A stretch of DNA of 36,866 bases from Ignavibacteria bacterium (GCA_947458785.1 CANGZU010000008.1:1-36866), one strand, 5' to 3'. Shown: positions 24,906 through 35,645, counted from the stretch's first letter. Notes: generated by a model from the sequence alone, not told the origin. Translations and numbers: made by a program.

Positions 24906-26678
24906 ATGCACTTCGAACAACGCACGACAACCTGTGGCGCCTTGCGTCCAGAACATGATGGCTTGTCAGTTACGCTTAACGGTTGGGTAAACGCCAGGCG
25001 CGACTATGGCGGTGTGATATTCATTGACCTACGGGATCGTGACGGTGTAACGCAAGTGGTTGTCGATTCAGCACACACGCCCGAGCTCTCTGCGCAGATT
25101 CACGAGGTTCGTGCAGAGTATGTTCTCTGGGTGAAGGGGGCTGTGCGTATGCGTGAGAATCCTAATCCGCGCATTCCGACAGGACTTATCGAAGTACTTG
25201 TTTCAGAGGTTGGCATCATCAATCCATCGGATGTTCCTCCATTTGAGATTGTTGATGAACTAGGCACCAACGAGGAACTTCGACTCAAGCATCGCTACCT
25301 CGATCTGCGCAGGACAGTTCTTCAGAAGAATTTCATCGTCCGTAATAAGCTCGCTCAGATCACTCATAGGTTCTTTGAGCAAGAAGGATTTCTTGAAGTA
25401 GAAACACCGGTTTTGACGAAGTCTACGCCAGAAGGTGCTCGCGACTTCCTTGTTCCAAGTCGAATCAACAAGGGGCGTTTCTATGCCTTGCCCCAATCAC
25501 CTCAGTTGTTCAAACAGCTGCTGATGGTCTCAGGCTTCGATAAGTACATGCAGATCGTAAAGTGCTTCCGTGATGAGGATCTTCGTGCGGACCGGCAGCC
25601 GGAATTCACACAGATCGACGTTGAGATGTCATTCATCCGTCAAGACGATATTCTGTCGCTCACGGAACGCTTCATCCGTACGGCATGGCGCGAGATCCTT
25701 GATTATTCGGTGCCGGATACATTCCCTCGTATGACCTTCCAGTATGCAATGGAGACGTATGGAAGCGACAAGCCCGATATCCGCTACGACCTACAGCTGG
25801 TAAACGTTTCATCACGAGCGGCGTCTTGCGACTTTTCTGTTTTTCGTGATACAGTTGCCGGGGGCGGCGCCGTCATGGCTCTCAATGCAAAGGGCTGCGC
25901 TGGATTCTCTCGCAAACAGATCGACGAGCTGACCGAACACGCAAAAAAATATGGTGCTAAGGGTCTACCATGGCTCAAAGCTCAGGGTGGGGAAACAACA
26001 GGGTCGTTCTTGAAGGCTGTTACTCCTGACCAGGCCTCGGACCTGCTTAACGCATGTTCGGCAGCTGACGGTGATCTTGTGCTGTTTGTTCCGGGCGAGT
26101 GGGAGCGAGCCTGTACGATTGCTGGTGCTCTGCGCACGGAGATTGCACGCAGAACAGGTATTCTGGATGGGTTGAAGGGGACGTATTCGTTCCATTGGAT
26201 TACTGAGTTTCCATTGCTTGAATACAGCGATGAAGAATCACGCTGGATCGCCAGACACCATCCGTTTACATCGCCGCTGCCAGAGGATGTTAACCTACTG
26301 TCCACTGATCCAACTCACGCACGAGCGCTTGCACACGACCTTGTGATCAATGGCTATGAGGTCGCTGGAGGGTCGGTGCGTATTCACACGAATGCAGTTC
26401 AACAGCGCATGTTCGACCTGCTCGGATTTAGTCGGGAAGACGCCGAGTCAAAGTTTGGATTCCTGCTCGATGCACTCAAGTATGGTGCGCCCCCTCACGG
26501 AGGCATTGCATTTGGTTTTGACCGTCTTGTGATGTTGCTGTGTGGCACAGACAACATTCGAGATGTTATTGCGTTCCCAAAAACAACGTCAGGACTTTCC
26601 CTCATGGATGGTTGCCCGTCGGGAATTGACGCACAGCAACTTCGTGACGTCGGTATCGCGACAATTTCTGGAGAATGA
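24906..26678 (+). CDS. aspS: Aspartyl-tRNA synthetase
   Basis: LNGWVNARRDYGGVIFIDLRDRDGVTQVV, RHRYLDLRR-like region, FRDEDLRADRQPEFTQIDVEMSF, APPHGGIAFGFDRLVMLLCG. Confidence 0.97.
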   Translation: MHFEQRTTTCGALRPEHDGLSVTLNGWVNARRDYGGVIFIDLRDRDGVTQVVVDSAHTPELSAQIHEVRAEYVLWVKGAVRMRENPNPRIPTGLIEVLVSEVGIINPSDVPPFEIVDELGTNEELRLKHRYLDLRRTVLQKNFIVRNKLAQITHRFFEQEGFLEVETPVLTKSTPEGARDFLVPSRINKGRFYALPQSPQLFKQLLMVSGFDKYMQIVKCFRDEDLRADRQPEFTQIDVEMSFIRQDDILSLTERFIRTAWREILDYSVPDTFPRMTFQYAMETYGSDKPDIRYDLQLVNVSSRAASCDFSVFRDTVAGGGAVMALNAKGCAGFSRKQIDELTEHAKKYGAKGLPWLKAQGGETTGSFLKAVTPDQASDLLNACSAADGDLVLFVPGEWERACTIAGALRTEIARRTGILDGLKGTYSFHWITEFPLLEYSDEESRWIARHHPFTSPLPEDVNLLSTDPTHARALAHDLVINGYEVAGGSVRIHTNAVQQRMFDLLGFSREDAESKFGFLLDALKYGAPPHGGIAFGFDRLVMLLCGTDNIRDVIAFPKTTSGLSLMDGCPSGIDAQQLRDVGIATISGE

Positions 26679-26682
26679 TGAC

Positions 26683-27537
26683 GTGAGATATCGGTCGTTG
26701 ATAGCTCTGGTCCTCCTGTCCATCCTCGCATCAGTCTCGTTTGCTGTTACGGGTGAGGGCACCCGACGTAAGTTCAACGAGGTCCGTTCGAAGATCATTG
26801 ATTCCAACTGGAAGGCCCTTCCGATTGGGTCGCTTGTATCGAAGGTAGGTCTCGAGCTTCTCGAGGCACCATATGTTGGTGGCACGCTTGACGGGACCGG
26901 CAGGGAAGTATGCACCGTAGACATGTTGCGGTTGGACTGTGTGACACTCTTTGAAGTGTCTCTTAACATGGCCCGCATCATGCAGCTTGGAAAGGATTCA
27001 CTCGAAGACCTGGTCGAGGCAGTTACCTACACACGTTATCGTGATGGCATACTCTCTGATTACACTAGCCGGCTGCACTACACCTCGGAATGGATCGACA
27101 ACAACATCAAAAAGGGTGTCGTCGTAGACGTGACGTCCCAGCTTGGAGGAATACCATTTGTGCTCCAGCTAGGGTTTATGTCGCAAAATCCCAAGTACTA
27201 TCCCGCACTCGTAGCAGAGCCAAGGTATGTCGAGGTTATGCGTTCCATTGAACAACGAGTGAACGCCACTTCAAGAACGATCATACCACGGCAGAGTATT
27301 GCCAATATCGAGTCGCAGCTTCAGGACGGCGATATTATCGCTATAGCTACCTCGAAAAAGGGGCTTGATTACTCCCACACCGGCATGATTGTTCGCGATG
27401 GTGATCGTGCCCGGTTCCTGCATGCCTCATCAACAAAAAAGAAGGTAATCCTCGATGGGCCGATCTCGGAATACGTTGGACGGCTCGAATCAAATCTTGG
27501 GATTACCGTGCTTCGCCCCTTGCCAGTTGCGAGATAA
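26683..27537 (+). CDS. Exported DUF1460-like protein (NlpC/P60-related amidase-type fold)
   Basis: GTG start 26683 gives signal peptide VRYRSLIALVLLSILASVSFA. MLRLDCVTLFEVSLNMAR, GDIIAIATSKKGLDYSHTGMIV and FLHASSTKKKVILD fit DUF1460 proteins. Confidence 0.78.
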   Translation: MRYRSLIALVLLSILASVSFAVTGEGTRRKFNEVRSKIIDSNWKALPIGSLVSKVGLELLEAPYVGGTLDGTGREVCTVDMLRLDCVTLFEVSLNMARIMQLGKDSLEDLVEAVTYTRYRDGILSDYTSRLHYTSEWIDNNIKKGVVVDVTSQLGGIPFVLQLGFMSQNPKYYPALVAEPRYVEVMRSIEQRVNATSRTIIPRQSIANIESQLQDGDIIAIATSKKGLDYSHTGMIVRDGDRARFLHASSTKKKVILDGPISEYVGRLESNLGITVLRPLPVAR

Positions 27538-28261
27538 CTTGTAGGTCTTGCACTACGAGTTCACGTTGTGTCTCGAAGCGGGAACACACATCCTGTTTCG
27601 AGATCGCATGGCCAGCAGCCTCCGATAATGTTGCGCTTGTGTTGAGCAATAAGCTGCTAATCTTTGCTGCTTCGTCATCATTCCGCGCGATCACATGGGC
27701 TAGGTTCTCGTGACCCTGCTCACACAGAATGGAGCCATGCTGCAGAAGCACGCCATCCATGACCCGCTGGGCAGATCCGACAACTTTACGATTATTCCAG
27801 AGGATCTCGCTCTTGGCGTGACTTGAAAAGCAGGCCTGTCCGATTGGTTGTTGGGATGAGTAATGGGTTCGAAGATCTGACGAGAGCGACGCATGGGTAA
27901 GCGAAGGCGCAAGCTCAGCCAGGACGCGGTAGAGCAAGTCATGAACAGCTGCGTAGATATGTTGAGCTCGGCTTGCATCTGGCAGGCTCACACAGATGCA
28001 GTATGTAACCTCCTCCGCATGCAATACTGCTCTGCCGCCAGTGGGCCGGTGTACAACGTCAAGACCTAGGTCTCTAACTGCGTCTTGGTTGAGCGCATCC
28101 ACAGACTGGTGCTTGCCTAATGATACACACCATGGGCTCCAGCTGTAGAGGCGTAGTCCTGAATGAATTGTTCCCTGGCAGACCTCTTCGTGCATGGTAA
28201 GATCCATGGCCATGTTTTCCCGACCTGTGGCCGGTCCGTCAATGCGGAAGATGGGGCTCAT
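27503..28261 (-). CDS. lplA: Lipoate-protein ligase A family
   Basis: ENMAMDLTMHEEV, LRLYSWSPWCVSLGKHQ, VVHRPTGGRAVLHAEEVTYCICVSLP; RPTGGRAVLH is a lipoate-ligase hallmark. ATGA overlap with tyrS. Confidence 0.88.
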   Translation of the reverse strand: MSPIFRIDGPATGRENMAMDLTMHEEVCQGTIHSGLRLYSWSPWCVSLGKHQSVDALNQDAVRDLGLDVVHRPTGGRAVLHAEEVTYCICVSLPDASRAQHIYAAVHDLLYRVLAELAPSLTHASLSSDLRTHYSSQQPIGQACFSSHAKSEILWNNRKVVGSAQRVMDGVLLQHGSILCEQGHENLAHVIARNDDEAAKISSLLLNTSATLSEAAGHAISKQDVCSRFETQRELVVQDLQVISQLARGEAR

Positions 28262-29466
28262 GCACCAATCACGCGCAAGAAGCGCAGCTTACCAACACGC
28301 AGTATTCGCTGCTCGGAGATGTCAACGACGGCGTATGGGTCTGTGATCTTTACGGCATCAAGTGAGACCCCGCCCTGAGTAACCAATCTGCGTGCCTCGC
28401 TTTTTGATGCGGCCATCTGCGTGTCAACAAGTAATGTGATGACGTCTGTTTGTGCGTACGGTAATGACCGTTCCTCGATCACATCAGGGATGTCCTTCTT
28501 CACAAACACGCGTTCGAATTCAGCAAATGCTTCATCACCGGCGGACTGACCATGGTACCGTGCAACAATGCGTTTAGCGATATCAACCTTTGCTGCCCGA
28601 GGATGCAGTGACCCGTCCTGCAGACCCTGTTTTACCAACGTGACTTCATCCGAGGGAGCGAAGCAAGCATACTGCAGGTACCGTGGGATCAAGGAGTCTG
28701 GGATGGACATCGTCTTTCCAAACATGTCCTTGGGGCTGTCGGTAAGTCCAATGTAATTGTCGAGCGACTTGCTCATCTTCTCTACGCCGTCTGTTCCCTC
28801 GATGATAGGCATCGTTAGAATGCACTGAGGTTCTGCCCCAGAGCCGCGCATGATTTCGCGTCCAGCAAGCAAGTTGAACTTTTGGTCTGTACCACCGACT
28901 TCAATGTCTGCTTTGACGGCAACAGAGTCATAGGCCTGAATCAAAGGGTACAGGAACTCATGCAGTGAAATAGGCTCATTTGCTCTGTAGCGCTTCGTAA
29001 AGTCGTCACGTTCGAGCAACTGGGCCACGGTGTACTGTGATGTAAGGCGAATGACGTCGCGAAAGCTAAGGAGGTCGAGCCAACTTGAATTGTAGAGAAC
29101 TTCCGTGCGGTACATGTCTAGGATCTTCGCTGCCTGCATAACATACGTTGTACCGTTATGGCGTGTTTCTTCGATGGTAAGAGCAGGGCGAGTTTTGGAC
29201 TTCCCGGTTGGATCTCCAATTGTCGCTGTAAAGTCTCCAATGATTAGCACTACTAGGTGCCCAAGATCTTGAAACTGACGGAGCTTCTGCAGCACCACGG
29301 CATGTCCAATGTGAATGTCCGGCCGGCTGGGGTCTAAGCCCAACTTGATACGGAGGGGCGTGTTGTTCTTGATACTGCGCTCAAGCTTCATGATCACATC
29401 TTCTTCTGGAAGAAGATCGACCACGTTTTCCTTGATAACGGCAAGTTGTTCGTGAAGTGGTTTCAT
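28258..29466 (-). CDS. tyrS: Tyrosyl-tRNA synthetase
   Basis: LRIKLGLDPSRPDIHIGHAVVLQKLRQFQDLGH, VGGTDQKFNLLAGRE, KMSKSLDNYIGL, C-terminal S4-like domain. Confidence 0.96.
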   Translation of the reverse strand: MKPLHEQLAVIKENVVDLLPEEDVIMKLERSIKNNTPLRIKLGLDPSRPDIHIGHAVVLQKLRQFQDLGHLVVLIIGDFTATIGDPTGKSKTRPALTIEETRHNGTTYVMQAAKILDMYRTEVLYNSSWLDLLSFRDVIRLTSQYTVAQLLERDDFTKRYRANEPISLHEFLYPLIQAYDSVAVKADIEVGGTDQKFNLLAGREIMRGSGAEPQCILTMPIIEGTDGVEKMSKSLDNYIGLTDSPKDMFGKTMSIPDSLIPRYLQYACFAPSDEVTLVKQGLQDGSLHPRAAKVDIAKRIVARYHGQSAGDEAFAEFERVFVKKDIPDVIEERSLPYAQTDVITLLVDTQMAASKSEARRLVTQGGVSLDAVKITDPYAVVDISEQRILRVGKLRFLRVIGA

Positions 29467-29487
29467 ACCTGTTCTTTACACCCAATC

Positions 29488-29961
29488 CTAGTAATCAGAA
29501 GTCTTACGCTGCAACTCACGTTTGAGGTCGCGCTCCTTCGTACTGGCGCGCTTGTCATAGAGTTTCTTACCGCGCACCAATCCGAGTTCGACCTTGACGT
29601 ATGGACCCGAAAAATAGAGAGATAGTGGAACAACTGTAAGCCCCTTTTCCTCAATTCCCTCGCGCATTTTTCGCAACTCGTGCGCCTGCAGCAGTAGCTT
29701 ACGCTTGCGCAAGGGCTCGTGGTTCTCGCGGTTGCCAAAATCGTAGGGGGCGATGTGCAGACCAAGCAGGAAGAATTCGTCATTCTGGCGCGATGGGAAC
29801 ATCCCATAGGCGTCTGCGATGTTGACCTTTCCGGCTCGGAGTGACTTTACCTCGGTCCCCAACAGGGCAATGCCCGCCTCAAAGCGCTGGAGTACTTCAT
29901 ACTCGTGGAGCGCCTTGCGGTTGGTAATGATGGTTCGTATCGTTCGTTCGCTGGTCTGCAT
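29488..29961 (-). CDS. smpB: SsrA-binding protein
   Basis: RTIITNRKALHEYEVLQRFEAGIALLGTEVKSLRAGKVNIADAYG, KRKLLLQAHELRKM, GKKLYDKRASTKERDLKRELQR. Confidence 0.96.
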   Translation of the reverse strand: MQTSERTIRTIITNRKALHEYEVLQRFEAGIALLGTEVKSLRAGKVNIADAYGMFPSRQNDEFFLLGLHIAPYDFGNRENHEPLRKRKLLLQAHELRKMREGIEEKGLTVVPLSLYFSGPYVKVELGLVRGKKLYDKRASTKERDLKRELQRKTSDY

Positions 29962-29994
29962 AATAAAAAAAGCCCCACGGATGATCGCAGGGCT
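29962..29994 (-). terminator. Candidate rho-independent terminator downstream of tRNA-Ser
   Basis: On the minus strand: AGCCC...GGGCT followed by TTTTTTTATTA, between the tRNA and smpB. Confidence 0.65.
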
Positions 29995-30000
29995 CTTCAG

Positions 30001-30091
30001 CGGAGAGGGAGGGATTCGAACCCTCGGTAGCGGTTAGTACCACTACGACGGTTTAGCAAACCGTTGCCTTCAGCCACTCGGCCACCTCTCC
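30001..30091 (-). tRNA. tRNA-Ser, anticodon GCU
   Basis: Minus strand GGAGAGGTGGCCGAGTGGCTGAAGGCAACGGTTTGCTAAACCGTCGTAGTGGTACTAACCGCTACCGAGGGTTCGAATCCCTCCCTCTCCG: 7-bp acceptor stem, long variable arm, GGTTCGAATCC T arm, anticodon loop TTTGCTAAA. Confidence 0.95.
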
Positions 30092-30162
30092 TGACGGTTG
30101 GCAAAGATACGACGCGGAATGAAATCGGCAATTGTCCGTTCGTACATGTTTATTTTTGTTCG

Positions 30163-32769
30163 GTGAAATCTAGCAGCGAAACGCCGCTCATGCGGCAGTA
30201 CAACCAAATCAAAGACCGGCATCCTGATACGGTCTTATTGTTCCGCCTTGGTGATTTTTACGAGACCTTTGGTGATGATGCCATCATCACGGCAAAGGCA
30301 TGTGGGATTACGTTAACAAAGCGCAACAACGGAGCGGCGGGGGAGATGCCCCTTGCCGGGTTTCCGCATCATCAGCTGGACAATTACCTGCCAAAGCTTG
30401 TCAGCGCGGGCTATCGCGTGGCCGTTTGTGAACAACTAGAAGACCCCAAAAACGCCAAAGGTATCGTAAAGCGCGATGTGGTCGAGGTGGTAACTCCTGG
30501 CGTTGTGCTCTATGACAAACTGCTCGACAGCCGTCGAAACACCTACCTTGCTGCCTTGGCCGCACCGTTGACTGAAGCGGGACATTGGGGGCTTGCCGTA
30601 GCAGATATCTCGACAGGTGCATTTACTGCCGGAGAGATCCCCTCAAGATCCATTGAATCAGTGCTTGAGTCGTTTTCACCCGCCGAGATTATCGTCAACA
30701 AGGATGAGCGCGCAGTCTGGGAGCTGTTACTGAGTAAACAGTCCTCAAAGCCTGCGATCACGCGACGTGATACATGGCACTTTAACCGTAGCTCCTGCCA
30801 GGAGCTGCTCAACAGGCACTTCAATACGACATCTCTGAAGGGCTTCGGCATTGAAGAGCTTGAGCTTGGTATTGTTGCGGCAGGCGTGCTACTGCAATAC
30901 GTATCCGACTCGCAGAAAAGTGCGCTGTCGCAACTTCAGTCGATCAAGGCCCTTCGATATGATGACGTGATGCTCCTTGATACAGCAACAAGGCGCAACC
31001 TGCAGATACAATCACAGTCTGGCGAGCTTGGGGTCTCTGGGGCGCTCGTTGATCTCCTAGACAATACCGCAAGCCCCATGGGAGCGCGCCTGCTTCGATG
31101 GTGGATGCAGACGCCATTGACAGACCAACGGCGCATCGAGCAGCGGCTAGCGGTTGTCCGAGCTCTCGTGCAACACCGCTCGCAGATCGATTCCGTTCGG
31201 GATTCACTGCGTCGCCTGGGAGACTTGGAGCGACTCTTAACCAAGATCGTAACCAACAGAGCATCCGCTCGCGAGGTTGGAGCTTTTCGTCATGGCTTGG
31301 AAACGTTGCCAAGTATTCTAAGCTCCACGGTAGGTATCGCCTCTGATGAACTTCAGAAGATTACCGCCTCTATTGACGTTCACCATGAACTTACTCATGC
31401 AATTGGTGCGGCTCTCGTAGACGAGCCACCAGTTGCCGTTGGATCTGGCTTGATGTTTCGACAAGGCTTTGACATTGAACTTGACGAGGCATCACGAGCA
31501 CTTCACCACGGCAAGGAGTGGGTTACAGAGTACCAACAGCATCAGCGTGACGAGACAGGCATTCCGAATCTCAAGATCGGATATACCGGGGTTTTCGGAT
31601 ACTACATCGAAGTCAGTAACGCCCAACGCACGAAGGTGCCGGCGTCGTACGACCGAAGGCAGACGCTTGCCAATGCCGAACGATATACGACAATTGAGCT
31701 CAAGGAACTTGAAGGAAAGATCGCAACTGCTCAGGAGCATGTCACGCAGCGTGAAGCCTTACTCCTGCAAGACCTGCGACAGAAAATTGCTGATCATTGC
31801 CAATCACTGCAGCGAACGCTACAGCATGTTGCAATTCTTGACGTCCTGGCTTCATTTGCGCACGTAGCATACACCTACGACTACTGCGAGCCGATTGTCC
31901 ACGGTGGAACCGACCTTGTGATTGATGCTGCTCGGCATCCGGTTATCGAACGTATTCTTCCGCACGGCGTGCAGTACGTGCCCAATACCATCCGGATGGA
32001 CACGGAGCACTCTCAGGTGCATATCATTACCGGCCCCAACATGTCGGGCAAGTCCAGTTACCTTCGGCAGGTTGGTATATGTGTGTATTTGGCCCATATC
32101 GGGTGCTTCGTGCCTGCTGGCGGCGCGCACATTCCACTCACTGATCGCATCTACACTCGTGTTGGTGCGCAAGACAATCTTCTTGCGGGAGAGAGTACCT
32201 TTCTTGTGGAGATGCAGGAGTCTGCCAACATCTTGCACAACGCAACCCCACGAAGTTTGATCCTGCTTGATGAGGTGGGAAGGGGCACGGCAACATTTGA
32301 TGGTATCTCAATTGCATGGGCTATTGCTGAGCATATCCATGACCGCATCGGAGCAAAGACGATGTTTGCAACGCACTATCACGAGCTGACTGAGTTGGCA
32401 GAGCGTTGTGACAGAATTCAGAACTACCAAGTCGAAGTGCAAGAGATTGAAAATGACATCCTGTTTACGCATCGGGTGATCCCGGGTCATTCGAACCATT
32501 CATTTGGCATACACGTTGCGAAGATGGCTGGAATGCCTCATGTTGTCTTGGCAACAGCTAAGACTGTGTTACAGGCAATGGAAGGTAACAATGCCCGGCA
32601 GCAGGCAGGCCCAGCAAGTGTGGTCACGTCAGGTCAGGGTCAGGTTTCTCTTTTTGAACTTCGAGAAGACCGCATTCGGTCAATCATCACAGAACTTGAT
32701 ATCAACAACATGACGCCTATGCAGGCTCTGCAGACGCTCATGGATCTACGAAAGACAATCGATGAATGA
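30163..32769 (+). CDS. mutS: DNA mismatch repair protein MutS
   Basis: ETPLMRQYNQIKDRHPDTVLLFRLGDFYETFGDDA, ITGPNMSGKSSYLRQVG Walker A, LILLDEVGRGTATFDGISIAWA, TMFATHYHELTELA. Probable GTG start at 30163 (or ATG 30190); the longer ORF start lies inside the tRNA. Confidence 0.96.
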   Translation: MKSSSETPLMRQYNQIKDRHPDTVLLFRLGDFYETFGDDAIITAKACGITLTKRNNGAAGEMPLAGFPHHQLDNYLPKLVSAGYRVAVCEQLEDPKNAKGIVKRDVVEVVTPGVVLYDKLLDSRRNTYLAALAAPLTEAGHWGLAVADISTGAFTAGEIPSRSIESVLESFSPAEIIVNKDERAVWELLLSKQSSKPAITRRDTWHFNRSSCQELLNRHFNTTSLKGFGIEELELGIVAAGVLLQYVSDSQKSALSQLQSIKALRYDDVMLLDTATRRNLQIQSQSGELGVSGALVDLLDNTASPMGARLLRWWMQTPLTDQRRIEQRLAVVRALVQHRSQIDSVRDSLRRLGDLERLLTKIVTNRASAREVGAFRHGLETLPSILSSTVGIASDELQKITASIDVHHELTHAIGAALVDEPPVAVGSGLMFRQGFDIELDEASRALHHGKEWVTEYQQHQRDETGIPNLKIGYTGVFGYYIEVSNAQRTKVPASYDRRQTLANAERYTTIELKELEGKIATAQEHVTQREALLLQDLRQKIADHCQSLQRTLQHVAILDVLASFAHVAYTYDYCEPIVHGGTDLVIDAARHPVIERILPHGVQYVPNTIRMDTEHSQVHIITGPNMSGKSSYLRQVGICVYLAHIGCFVPAGGAHIPLTDRIYTRVGAQDNLLAGESTFLVEMQESANILHNATPRSLILLDEVGRGTATFDGISIAWAIAEHIHDRIGAKTMFATHYHELTELAERCDRIQNYQVEVQEIENDILFTHRVIPGHSNHSFGIHVAKMAGMPHVVLATAKTVLQAMEGNNARQQAGPASVVTSGQGQVSLFELREDRIRSIITELDINNMTPMQALQTLMDLRKTIDE

Positions 32770-33655
32770 AGATGTAAAAAAGCTCTGGTCACAGCGTGAC
32801 AGGGTAACGAGAGTGATGACAAAGGACGGTACATTTCGTGCTGCTTTGATCCACAATCCGAAGACTGTGCGTACGGCTCAGGAGCGTCACGGTCTCGACC
32901 CGGTGGGTTCGCTCATTCTTGCAAGAATGATAACTGGAGCAAGCTTGTTGGCATCCTATCTCAAGGGTGAAGAGCGCGTGATTCTGACGGCAGAGGGAGA
33001 TGGACTGATACGTACAGTGTGCGCTGAGGCCATGCAGATAGGCGAGGTCCGAGGATTCATTTCACAGAATAAAGCACCTGTTGAAGGTCGAGATACGCCC
33101 CTTGGCAAGGGGCTGCTGCGAGTTCAGAGAGTTGTCTATGGCGAATACGAACCGGTAACAGGTATTGTAGAGCTGCGTCGGGGAGACATCACTTCGGATC
33201 TGAGCTATTATCTCACACAATCGGAGCAGATTCCGTCGGCTTTTGTTATCGATGTTGCCTACGATAGCGACGATCTCATCCGACAGAGTGTGGGGCTACT
33301 TGTGCAGGCGATGCCGGGAGCGAAAGATGTTGACATCTTTAGCGTTTATGATGCAGTTGACTATCTCGGTCGGATGACGGAGTACACAGACAATGGATAT
33401 ACGCCAGAGCAGATCCTGCGTCAGATCATGCCGTCTGATATCGATGTTGTAGCCAGCGCACCGGTAGACTTCTTCTGTCGTTGTTCCAAGGATCGCTACA
33501 AGTCGGCCTTGCTAACACTTGGCTTGGCAGAGATCGTCGGTATGCAGCAAGATGACCACAGGGAAATGGTCTGTCAATTCTGCTCTGAACGCTATACATT
33601 GTCTGATGAAGATTTCGATCAGATGATTGCGGCGCTGCAGGCGCAGTCGAACTAG
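32762..33655 (+). CDS. hslO: Redox-regulated chaperone Hsp33
   Basis: [35 protein letters not shown]...[17 protein letters not shown], the Cys-x-Cys/Cys-x-x-Cys zinc switch. Confidence 0.93.
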   Translation: MNEDVKKLWSQRDRVTRVMTKDGTFRAALIHNPKTVRTAQERHGLDPVGSLILARMITGASLLASYLKGEERVILTAEGDGLIRTVCAEAMQIGEVRGFISQNKAPVEGRDTPLGKGLLRVQRVVYGEYEPVTGIVELRRGDITSDLSYYLTQSEQIPSAFVIDVAYDSDDLIRQSVGLLVQAMPGAKDVDIFSVYDAVDYLGRMTEYTDNGYTPEQILRQIMPSDIDVVASAPVDFFCRCSKDRYKSALLTLGLAEIVGMQQDDHREMVCQFCSERYTLSDEDFDQMIAALQAQSN

Positions 33656-34611
33656 TGTTGATTGCTCATTAGAGCGGCGATATAGGCTACATGCACGATA
33701 TCCTCGTGACTACAGCCGCGGGAAAGGTCGCAGTATGGCTTGGCTAAGCCCTGCAGGATAGGGCCAAGTGCGTGTGCTCCTGCTAGGCGTTCTGTAAGCT
33801 TGTATGCGCTGTTGCCAGCATCAAGGTCGGGAAACACAAGGATGTTGGCAGTTCCCGCAACCGAAGACGAGGGGGCTTTGCGGCTGGCAACAGACGGTAC
33901 AATGGCAGCATCGATTTGCAACTCTCCGTCTGCGACGATGTTTGGGTAGCGCTGAGTGAACTGTTCGGCTGCCATTCTGACCTTGTCCACCATTGGATGC
34001 TGGGCACTTCCGTGGGTTGAGAAACTGATGAACGCAACACGTGGTTCTTCACTACTCAGAGCACGGAGAGATTGTGCGGACGAATATGCAATGTCAACCA
34101 GCTGTTCAGTGTTGGGATCGGGCAGCACTCCGCAGTCTGCGAACAGGTAGAATTTGTCTGGCCAATCCATTAAGAAATAGCTGGACAGGGTGCGAATACC
34201 TTCTGCTAATCCGATTGTCCAGAGAGCGGCACGAATGACGTCGGCAGTTGTCGAAAGCGAACCTGCAACGGCTGCGTCTGCATGGCCTGAGTCAACAAAC
34301 CACCCTGCAACAAAGAGGGGGTCGCAAGCGTACACCCTTGCTTGGGCTTCCGAAAGCCCCTTGCTTGCCCGACGTTTCAATAGCATATCAGCAACTTCTC
34401 GCTGATGGACGGCAGGATCAACGAAATCTATCGAAGAGGAGAGCGCGCGTCCCATAGTTTGCTCAGCTCTCTGGCGAGAGACAAGAGCAGTTAATCGCAG
34501 TGAACCTTGCTGTGAAAGAACATCGATTGCTGTTAAAACACGCATGTCGGTTGCGTCAGCAAAGACAACGTGTGCATTAGATGCTCGTTGAGCGAGGCCC
34601 TCGCAGATCAT
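33652..34611 (-). CDS. pta: Phosphate acetyltransferase
   Basis: [119 protein letters not shown]. Confidence 0.93.
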   Translation of the reverse strand: MICEGLAQRASNAHVVFADATDMRVLTAIDVLSQQGSLRLTALVSRQRAEQTMGRALSSSIDFVDPAVHQREVADMLLKRRASKGLSEAQARVYACDPLFVAGWFVDSGHADAAVAGSLSTTADVIRAALWTIGLAEGIRTLSSYFLMDWPDKFYLFADCGVLPDPNTEQLVDIAYSSAQSLRALSSEEPRVAFISFSTHGSAQHPMVDKVRMAAEQFTQRYPNIVADGELQIDAAIVPSVASRKAPSSSVAGTANILVFPDLDAGNSAYKLTERLAGAHALGPILQGLAKPYCDLSRGCSHEDIVHVAYIAALMSNQH

Positions 34612-35645
34612 CGTGCAACACCGAGTAGCGCCGCGGCCCGCGAGCTACGTGTGAGAGTGAACTTCTTTTCGGAAGCGTCCTCATCAAAGACAATCACCTG
34701 CGGCGAAGAACCGCCAGCCAAGCGCTGGCAGATGACCTCAGCACGGGCATCGTTGTAGGTAACGATGTCAAATGAGTCACTTTGTACAGATGAGATCCGC
34801 GAACGTGTTCGAGTGCTGACGCGCAGCAAACCCGACTGAACTGGCACGAGTGCAAACTGAGATGATGTGATGGCAAGTCCGCGAGGAAACTGCCGAGGTC
34901 CTTCAGAGGCCCTGACGGTGAGATCAAGCGTCTTGAGGACTTCGCGCGTGGTAGGGGAGATAAATGAAATTGTGGGCGTTGTTACGCTCTCGCTTGGGCT
35001 GATCTTGCCGCGGCCAAGTGAGACAACACAGAAGACATTGGCTACGGGGTCCTCTCGTACGTACCATGGGTACTCACCGACATCCATCTTGTGCACAATC
35101 TCGGTTGTTCGTGTATCAATAACGACAACGCATTGGGAATCTGGTATTGTCACACAGATCTGGTTGCCAAGACATGCAATCTGTCGTGGTTTTCCGGGGG
35201 TCTTGATGATACGTGCAACTTTGGAGGTTGTAAGGTCGATAACTCCCACGCAGCCACTCTTGGGTGAGGTGGCGTATGCTGTAGTTGCATTCGCAAAACA
35301 GATGTCGCTTGTTCCGTCAAGTTCGTTGAACGTAAAGATCGTATCAGAGTATACAAGCCGGTCTGCATCGTACACAATGATCCAAGGCCGATCAATGGAC
35401 GTGAAGTAAACATTGTTACGGAACCTTGTCATGGTAGGACTGGCCCCGAAGTCAACATCGTTGGGATTGATCTGCGAGACCTGCTCAGATGGAACAATCG
35501 TCGACGTCAAATCTTTACCACCTATCGTGGCCAACAAGCGCCATTGGTCATCGAACGAATTGATAAGGGGCTCATCCGGCGAACACGAAACGGCAAACCA
35601 ACAACATAGTACGACGAGTAATGCGCGGATAATGGTGGTGATCAT
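34608..35645 (-). CDS. Lipoprotein with beta-propeller-like (YncE/YVTN-type) repeats
   Basis: Lipobox-like FAVSC in [25 protein letters not shown]; repeated blade-like strands ([64 protein letters not shown]). Confidence 0.75.
   Translation of the reverse strand: MITTIIRALLVVLCCWFAVSCSPDEPLINSFDDQWRLLATIGGKDLTSTIVPSEQVSQINPNDVDFGASPTMTRFRNNVYFTSIDRPWIIVYDADRLVYSDTIFTFNELDGTSDICFANATTAYATSPKSGCVGVIDLTTSKVARIIKTPGKPRQIACLGNQICVTIPDSQCVVVIDTRTTEIVHKMDVGEYPWYVREDPVANVFCVVSLGRGKISPSESVTTPTISFISPTTREVLKTLDLTVRASEGPRQFPRGLAITSSQFALVPVQSGLLRVSTRTRSRISSVQSDSFDIVTYNDARAEVICQRLAGGSSPQVIVFDEDASEKKFTLTRSSRAAALLGVAR

Noticed and set aside
30064-30162. Upstream mutS start (MPSATRPPLLTV...)
   Set aside because: The initiator would lie inside the tRNA-Ser gene on the opposite strand; MutS homology begins near ETPLMRQY, so GTG 30163 or ATG 30190 is preferred.
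34867-35409. 180-aa plus-strand ORF
   Set aside because: Antisense to the propeller lipoprotein, no start context or motif.
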